A stretch of 64,000 nucleotides of DNA from UBA2421 sp002343075 (GTDB taxonomy: Bacteria; Planctomycetota; Phycisphaerae; Tepidisphaerales; Tepidisphaeraceae). Under the pieces are notes generated by a model that was not told where the DNA came from, searched no databases, and saw only the letters and a list, made by a program, of their open reading frames with translations. Positions 59,841-64,000 of the stretch are shown in pieces. The translations under genes and the position numbers were made by a program. The stretch lies in the NCBI GenBank assembly GCA_937982565.1, contig CALJLN010000046.1, positions 189,722-253,721 on the forward strand, read 5' to 3'. Within the stretch, counting starts at the first letter, position 1. Every line of letters begins with the position of its first letter.

Positions 59841-59966
59841 CGTTGTCAGCGAGGGCGACCCCGACCATGGCGGCGTCTGGATGAGACAGTATGGTAAGGC
59901 GGCACGGCCAGTAAACGACGCAGCCCGGTGTTGCCACCGGGCTTGCGTGCAATTTTCTCCCAGGAT

Positions 59967-60048
59967 TGCGGCCGACTGGAGTCGAACCAGCACGAGTTGC
60001 CTCACTAGAACCTGAATCTAGCGCGTCTGCCAATTCCGCCACGGCCGC
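59967..60048 (-). tRNA. tRNA-Leu (anticodon CAG)
   Basis: The minus strand folds into a full tRNA cloverleaf: a 7-bp acceptor stem (GCGGCCG with CGGCCGC), a D arm, an anticodon loop TTCAGGT with anticodon CAG, a variable arm of the class II type, and a T arm with GTTCGACTC. Length (82) and the variable arm fit leucine. It reads CUG codons. CCA is not encoded. Confidence 0.95.
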
Positions 60049-60384
60049 GGGGAATCGAGTCGCAGATCGTATCGCTTAGCCATCTTCCGTCAAGCCCGCG
60101 ATCGCCGGGGTGCAGTTTCCGGGCATTCTGATTGACAGGCCGCCATTTCTACGCGACTCTATCAGTATTCGACGACCGCGACGTTGCGAAACTGTGCTGG
60201 TTTTTCGCGATAGAGTCTGTGACCGTTCGAGCTTCAGTTTCCTTGCGATGGCTACCGGCCCTTCTGGCCATTTGTTCAGTCCATCGCCATGAAACCGCAG
60301 TTCGCCGCCAAGCAGGCTTAGCTTGTTTGATTGCACATCGCCGCACAGGCAGCGCCGCCATTTTAAGAGTAAGCGAGCGACCGC
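60049..60384. other. Interval between tRNA-Leu and rnc with an inverted repeat
   Basis: This 336-base gap contains a 9-bp perfect inverted repeat (60155-60163 with 60209-60217) with further CGCGA/TCGCG pairing inside. It lies on the 5' side of rnc and could be its leader. No gene was found. Confidence 0.45.
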
Positions 60385-61116
60385 GTGACTTCAGAACTTC
60401 GTGCGCGCGCCGAGGCTATTCTCGGCTATACGTTCCAGAATGGCGACCTGTTGAAGGAAGCGCTGACGCACTCCTCAATTGCCGACAGCCGACTCAAAAG
60501 CAACGAGCGAATGGAGTTTCTCGGCGATGCCGTGCTTGATCTGATTGTCTGCGAGGCGCTGTACAAAAAGTTCCCGTCGTATCTTGAAGGCGATCTGACC
60601 AAGGTCAAAAGTGCTGTCGTCAGCCGAAGGACCTGTGCGGAGGTGAGCAAAGAAACAGGGCTCGTCGATATCCTGATCATCGGCAAGGGAATTCATAGCC
60701 GCGAACAAATGCCGAGCAGTCTTGCGGCGGCGGTGTATGAGTCGATTGTGGCAAGCATCTATCTCGACGGCGGGTTTGAAGTGGTGAAGGCGTACGTCCT
60801 GCGCACCATGAACCCGAAGATTGATCAGATCGCTTCAACCATGCACCAGCAAAACTTCAAGGCAGTTTTGCAGCAGCACGCACAAAAATCGCTCGGCGGG
60901 ACCCCAGTGTACGAATTGCTTGATGAGAAAGGCCCCGATCACAGCAAATGTTTTGAGGTATGCGTCGTGGTCGATGGGCGCAGGTTCACCAGTGCCTGGG
61001 GGCCAAACAAGAAGCAGGCCGAACAGAAGGCCGCTCTTCTGGCGCTGGAGGAGCTTGAAGTGCTGGACAAAGATGAAGTGGATGAGGCTTTCCAGAATCT
61101 GCCAGATGACGAGTAA
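60385..61116 (+). CDS. rnc: Ribonuclease III
   Basis: This 243-residue enzyme cuts double-stranded RNA in rRNA and mRNA maturation. The signature Asn-Glu-Arg-Met-Glu-Phe-Leu-Gly-Asp-Ala-Val-Leu is at 40-51 (E44 and D48 metal site). The second metal motif reads Ala-Ala-Val-Tyr-Glu119: the Glu is kept, but the residue three before it, Asp (or Asn) in most enzymes (E. coli D114), is Ala116. A double-stranded RNA-binding domain fills about 160-230. The GTG start at 60385 lacks a strong ribosome-binding site. The protein is otherwise complete. Confidence 0.93.
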   Translation: MTSELRARAEAILGYTFQNGDLLKEALTHSSIADSRLKSNERMEFLGDAVLDLIVCEALYKKFPSYLEGDLTKVKSAVVSRRTCAEVSKETGLVDILIIGKGIHSREQMPSSLAAAVYESIVASIYLDGGFEVVKAYVLRTMNPKIDQIASTMHQQNFKAVLQQHAQKSLGGTPVYELLDEKGPDHSKCFEVCVVVDGRRFTSAWGPNKKQAEQKAALLALEELEVLDKDEVDEAFQNLPDDE

Positions 61117-61181
61117 GGCGCAGTTGGAAGGTGGGACGCGTTGGATTGAGGGCGGTTGATTGTTCGCGTGCTTGGTCGCGG

Positions 61182-61724
61182 TCAGTTCAGGCCGGCTTCA
61201 GGTGGGATTCGTTCGACGGGAACATACTGCCCCAGTAACGCGCGGGTAATCAGGGTCGTCCAGCGGAGCGGCGGGCCGAAAATCTCGCCGATTGAAGCCG
61301 GCGTGACGAGCCAACTGTTGCTCTCAAGTTCCCCCTCCAGTTGCCCGGCAGTCCAACCGCTATAGCCGACGAAGACGATCGCTTCCCCGTCATGCTTTTG
61401 TAAGAGCCACTCAAGCTTGGTTCGGTCGGTGGTGAAGTACGCGCCCTGCATGATGGTCAAGTCCGCCGCCGCTTCTTCATCGTGGAGAATCATCAGAGGT
61501 CCGTCGCAGGGGCCGCCTTGATGCACCTGTCCGGCAATCGCGGTTGTCGTTGATTCGAGCAGCTTTTCGGCCACTTCGCCCACACTCGCCCTGCTGGGCC
61601 GATTGAGAATCAGCCCCAGTGCACCAGAATCGTTGTGCTGCACAATCAGCACGATCGTCTGGTAGAAATTTGGATCGGTCAGTTGTGGAAGCGAAACCAG
61701 AAAATGGCCGGCGAGTGACGACAT
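61182..61724 (-). CDS. YqgE/AlgH-family protein
   Basis: This 180-residue protein belongs to the UPF0301 (YqgE/AlgH) family. The N-terminus has Ala-Gly-His-Phe-Leu-Val-Ser and Phe-x-Gln-Thr-Ile-Val-Leu-Ile, followed by Gly-Ala-Leu-Gly-Leu-Ile-Leu-Asn-Arg-Pro. The later Gly-Gly-Pro and Gly-Tyr-Ser-Gly-Trp motifs are also typical. A G-rich stretch GGGGGG precedes the ATG. AlgH has been linked to regulation in Pseudomonas, but the biochemical role is unclear. Confidence 0.93.
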   Translation of the reverse strand: MSSLAGHFLVSLPQLTDPNFYQTIVLIVQHNDSGALGLILNRPSRASVGEVAEKLLESTTTAIAGQVHQGGPCDGPLMILHDEEAAADLTIMQGAYFTTDRTKLEWLLQKHDGEAIVFVGYSGWTAGQLEGELESNSWLVTPASIGEIFGPPLRWTTLITRALLGQYVPVERIPPEAGLN

Positions 61725-61895
61725 AAGTTAGCCCCCCACACTATCGCGCTCGCGGGTGGATGCCAATCTCGGACGCAGTCGGTCGTATCGCCAGGTGCCG
61801 CCGCGGGCACGGCTGCCGTCGGGCCGAAACAGCCGGCCAGGCTTTGCAAACGGATTTAACTTGGCGCAAAGCGTGACATTTTGTAGAACGAAGTT

Positions 61896-62624
61896 GTGTC
61901 CCATGCAGGTGAAAATGACCTGTTTCCCACCACCGACTGGGATTTGTTTATCCAGTTGAAGAGTGAAGTCTCGCCCGACAGGTCGGATGCACTTCGCGTG
62001 CTGCTCACCCGCTATGGACCGGCGATTCACCGATTTTTGCGCCTGAACAAGGGAATGAACGCCGCCGACGCCGACGATCTGCAGTCGGCTTTCATCGTTG
62101 ACAAGCTGCTGCAATCAACCACGCTGTTTGATCGTGCCGAGGCGACTCGTGGGCGGTTTCGCAGCTTTCTGGTGCGTTCGCTTCAGAATTACCTGACCGA
62201 CCGCCATCGTCGCACCAAGGCCAGGCACGAGGAGCCACTCACAAGCGCGCATCTGGAGGAGGCGTCGTTGCCGACAGCGGAAAGCGACGCGTTCGACCAC
62301 GCCTGGGCGTGCAGTGTCTTGCAGCAAGCCCTGGCCAACACGCAAACTTATCTCTTGAACACCGACCAATCCGACACATGGGAGGTGTTCGACAGGCGAA
62401 TCGCCCAGCCAATTCTCGGCGATTGCGAACCCACGCCGTACTCGGTCCTGGCTGCAGAACTGTCTCTGGAAGGACCGATCCAGGCGTCAAACCTGCTTTC
62501 CAGCGCCAAACGGGTCTTTTCCCGTCAGTTACAGTCGATTCTGGCCGATCAGGCGGGGCCGGGCGAGGCATTTTCCCAGCAGCTTGTGGATCTGAGAGAA
62601 ATTTTCTCCCGGCCTGCAGGATGA
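61896..62624 (+). CDS. ECF-like sigma factor of a second kinase cluster
   Basis: This 242-residue protein has a sigma-70 region 2-like N-terminal part (about 25-100) with Ala-Asp-Asp-Leu-Gln-Ser-Ala-Phe-Ile and Gly-Arg-Phe-Arg-Ser-Phe-Leu-Val-Arg-Ser-Leu, and a helical C-terminal part (about 120-225) that could be region 4. The match is weaker than for the sigma factor at 37355. A GTG at 61896 is used as the start. It is followed by an unknown gene and a Ser/Thr kinase, the same set of partners as in the first cluster. Confidence 0.65.
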   Translation: MSHAGENDLFPTTDWDLFIQLKSEVSPDRSDALRVLLTRYGPAIHRFLRLNKGMNAADADDLQSAFIVDKLLQSTTLFDRAEATRGRFRSFLVRSLQNYLTDRHRRTKARHEEPLTSAHLEEASLPTAESDAFDHAWACSVLQQALANTQTYLLNTDQSDTWEVFDRRIAQPILGDCEPTPYSVLAAELSLEGPIQASNLLSSAKRVFSRQLQSILADQAGPGEAFSQQLVDLREIFSRPAG

Positions 62625-62652
62625 GGGGCAGCCGTGCGTAGGAATCAGTGAG

Positions 62653-63192
62653 ATGGCCCAAGATGTTCCGCCGTCGATGGTGCTTCCCCCGTTTCGCAAT
62701 ACTGAAGCGATTCGTCGGTTGCTTTCTGTTGAGACGGCGGCGGCGGAAGAATGGCTGCCAGATGAGTTTGAGGTGATGCTCGAACATCAACTTGGCACGT
62801 CGCTCGCAGTAAGCGTGTCGCAACTAGACGCGGCCCGCGGCTTGGGAACGCAGCAACTGCTCGACCGGCTTGGCTCGCCATCCATGACATTCTTCGAGGC
62901 GCTGGCGAGGGGGGGCGCCACCGTCGAAGTGCTGGGAATCGTCAAATGGTTTGCAAAGGAGTGCCTTACGTCGACCGACCCGCTTCTTCCCAAACCCATT
63001 GCCATTTATCTCTACATCGTCTCGATCGTGACCGCGCTCCGGCTGCACGGCGCGTGCATCTCTTCCACGCCCGAGTACAAACTAGAGACAGATCTTTGCT
63101 GGCTCGCCGGACAGCCGTGGGTTACCGGTGCTGCGGGCGGGTTGGTCGAGTCGGCGCTGGCGTGGTTGCAATCGCAGCGGCCGCGGGCATAG
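62653..63192 (+). CDS. Unknown protein between sigma factor and kinase
   Basis: This 179-residue protein is helical and soluble with one hydrophobic stretch near residues 115-130 (Ile-Ala-Ile-Tyr-Leu-Tyr-Ile-Val) that is too weak to call a membrane helix. AGGAA lies nine bases before the ATG. No family was recognised. Its position between a sigma factor gene and a kinase gene suggests a part in the same pathway. Confidence 0.55.
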   Translation: MAQDVPPSMVLPPFRNTEAIRRLLSVETAAAEEWLPDEFEVMLEHQLGTSLAVSVSQLDAARGLGTQQLLDRLGSPSMTFFEALARGGATVEVLGIVKWFAKECLTSTDPLLPKPIAIYLYIVSIVTALRLHGACISSTPEYKLETDLCWLAGQPWVTGAAGGLVESALAWLQSQRPRA

Positions 63193-63272
63193 TCGCCGGT
63201 CGGACCGCTCGCTGCTTCGATGGATGCTCCATGCGGGGCACACGATGCACGCGCACGCCAGTCTGGCACAAG

Positions 63273-64000
63273 ATGAACGATGACCCGCGATACATCCCGT
63301 CGTCCCCTGCAGCCCCGGCCCATCCCGCCGACGGCTTTCTCCCCACCCGCGTCGGCAGTTACCAGGTGATTCGCCTTCTAAACTCCGGCGGCATGGGATC
63401 GGTGTTTGAGGCCCGGCAGGCCAAGCCAGACAGGCTCGTCGCGGTGAAGTTGCTGCGCACCACGCTGCTCACCGCGCAACAGCTTGAGCGTTTTCGGCTT
63501 GAGGGTGAAGCGCTCGGTCGGCTGCAGCACCCCAATATTGCACAGATTTTCGAGTCTGGCACGCACCGCGAAGGTTTGCTTGAAATCCCGTTCTTCGCCA
63601 TGGAGCGGGTGCGCGGCGCAACGACAATAGTAGACTACGCCAACTCCAAGAGCCTCTCCTGGCAAGAGCGCATCGGGCTTATCCTACCGGTGCTGGACGC
63701 CCTCCGGCACGCGCACGCCAGCGGGATCATTCACCGCGACCTGAAGCCGGCCAATGTTCTGGTCGACGAGACCGGTGTGGTGAAACTCATTGACTTCGGC
63801 GTCGCCTACCTGGGCGACCGCGATGCATCTGAGATGCTCACCAGCCCATCGGTCCTTGTTGGCACGCTGCAGTACATGAGCCCCGAGCAGGCCAGACATC
63901 TCCCCGCCGACGAGCGCAGCGATCAATACAGCCTCGGTGTTGTGCTATACGAACTGCTGTCCGGCGTGCTGCCCCCCACGCCGCACGCCGCCGTGGCGGG
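63273..64000 (+). CDS. Ser/Thr protein kinase, N-terminal part
   Basis: The gene runs off the window end; 242 codons are visible. After a Pro/Ala-rich head comes a Hanks-type kinase domain with glycine loop Asn-Ser-Gly-Gly-Met-Gly-Ser-Val, the ATP lysine in Val-Ala-Val-Lys, His-Arg-Asp-Leu-Lys-Pro-Ala-Asn, Asp-Phe-Gly and Ser-Pro-Glu. It is an active-type PknB-like kinase. The start at 63273 is a best guess; an in-frame ATG at 63231 is also possible. Other planctomycete kinases of this kind carry TPR or membrane parts beyond the kinase, not visible here. Confidence 0.88.
   Translation, partial: MNDDPRYIPSSPAAPAHPADGFLPTRVGSYQVIRLLNSGGMGSVFEARQAKPDRLVAVKLLRTTLLTAQQLERFRLEGEALGRLQHPNIAQIFESGTHREGLLEIPFFAMERVRGATTIVDYANSKSLSWQERIGLILPVLDALRHAHASGIIHRDLKPANVLVDETGVVKLIDFGVAYLGDRDASEMLTSPSVLVGTLQYMSPEQARHLPADERSDQYSLGVVLYELLSGVLPPTPHAAVA

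Noticed and set aside
1..64000. CRISPR array, prophage, toxin-antitoxin or integrative element
   Set aside because: No regularly spaced unique-spacer repeats, phage structural genes, integrase or paired toxin-antitoxin frames were seen. The only spaced repeats are the 21-bp tandem units, which have no spacers.

Overview
This GC-rich window looks like chromosome from a planctomycete, probably of the Phycisphaerae type. That is an inference from gene content. Supporting signs are two separate ECF sigma factor/Ser-Thr kinase gene clusters, a prepilin-like H-X9-DG protein next to two PEP-CTERM proteins (one with dockerin-like repeats), several large TPR proteins, and a Gram-negative outer-membrane assembly pair (BamA and Skp/OmpH). 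It reads as ordinary chromosome. The only mobile-element trace is a dead IS110-type fragment near 56.7 kb.

Layout. 1-5.2 kb: end of a DUF481 outer-membrane protein, argC, an ExoD-family membrane protein and clpC. 5.3-9.7 kb: a PhyH-type dioxygenase, a TPR/trypsin-like protease and a thioredoxin-fold protein that lacks its CxxC. 9.8-10.9 kb: rpsL-rpsG behind a clear promoter and closed by a strong terminator, without fusA. 10.9-12.1 kb: a gene-free stretch packed with repeats. 12.1-17.5 kb: a glycoside hydrolase with a CBM9-like tail, an acetyl-xylan-esterase-type hydrolase, a GNAT enzyme and MgtE. 17.5-29.8 kb: a BshC-like protein coupled to a GT2 glycosyltransferase, a TPR lipoprotein, an RluA-type pseudouridine synthase, argB-argF, a three-gene group of unknowns, a FolM/PTR1-like reductase, ffh-unknown-recX, and a glycine-rich RRM protein. 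30-32.6 kb: an epimerase, a likely c-di-AMP (ydaO/yuaA) riboswitch in front of an unknown 77-residue gene, and a Uma2 nuclease. 32.9-41.5 kb: a kinase/membrane protein/ECF sigma operon facing a very large hybrid histidine kinase. 41.6-51.5 kb: a TPR glycosyltransferase, BamA, OmpH, an NtrC-type regulator, alanine dehydrogenase, a small TPR protein and a phosphoesterase. 51.6-58.1 kb: a pseudopilin/PEP-CTERM operon, a frameshifted thioredoxin-like gene, a VOC protein, an acetolactate-decarboxylase-like lipoprotein, the IS110 remnant and an unknown. 58.1-64 kb: a repeat-bearing gap, a small very basic protein with its own terminator, tRNA-Leu(CAG), rnc, a YqgE/AlgH protein, and a second sigma/unknown/kinase cluster cut by the window end.

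How genes work together. argC, argB and argF cover three arginine-biosynthesis steps but are split between two loci. BamA and OmpH/Skp form the outer-membrane protein insertion and chaperone pair. ClpC, the serine protease, RNase III, Ffh and the ribosomal proteins are housekeeping. The most unusual items are the riboswitch with its uncharacterised target gene, the two sigma/kinase modules, the histidine kinase ending in a degenerate GGDEF domain, and several structured or repeated non-coding elements.
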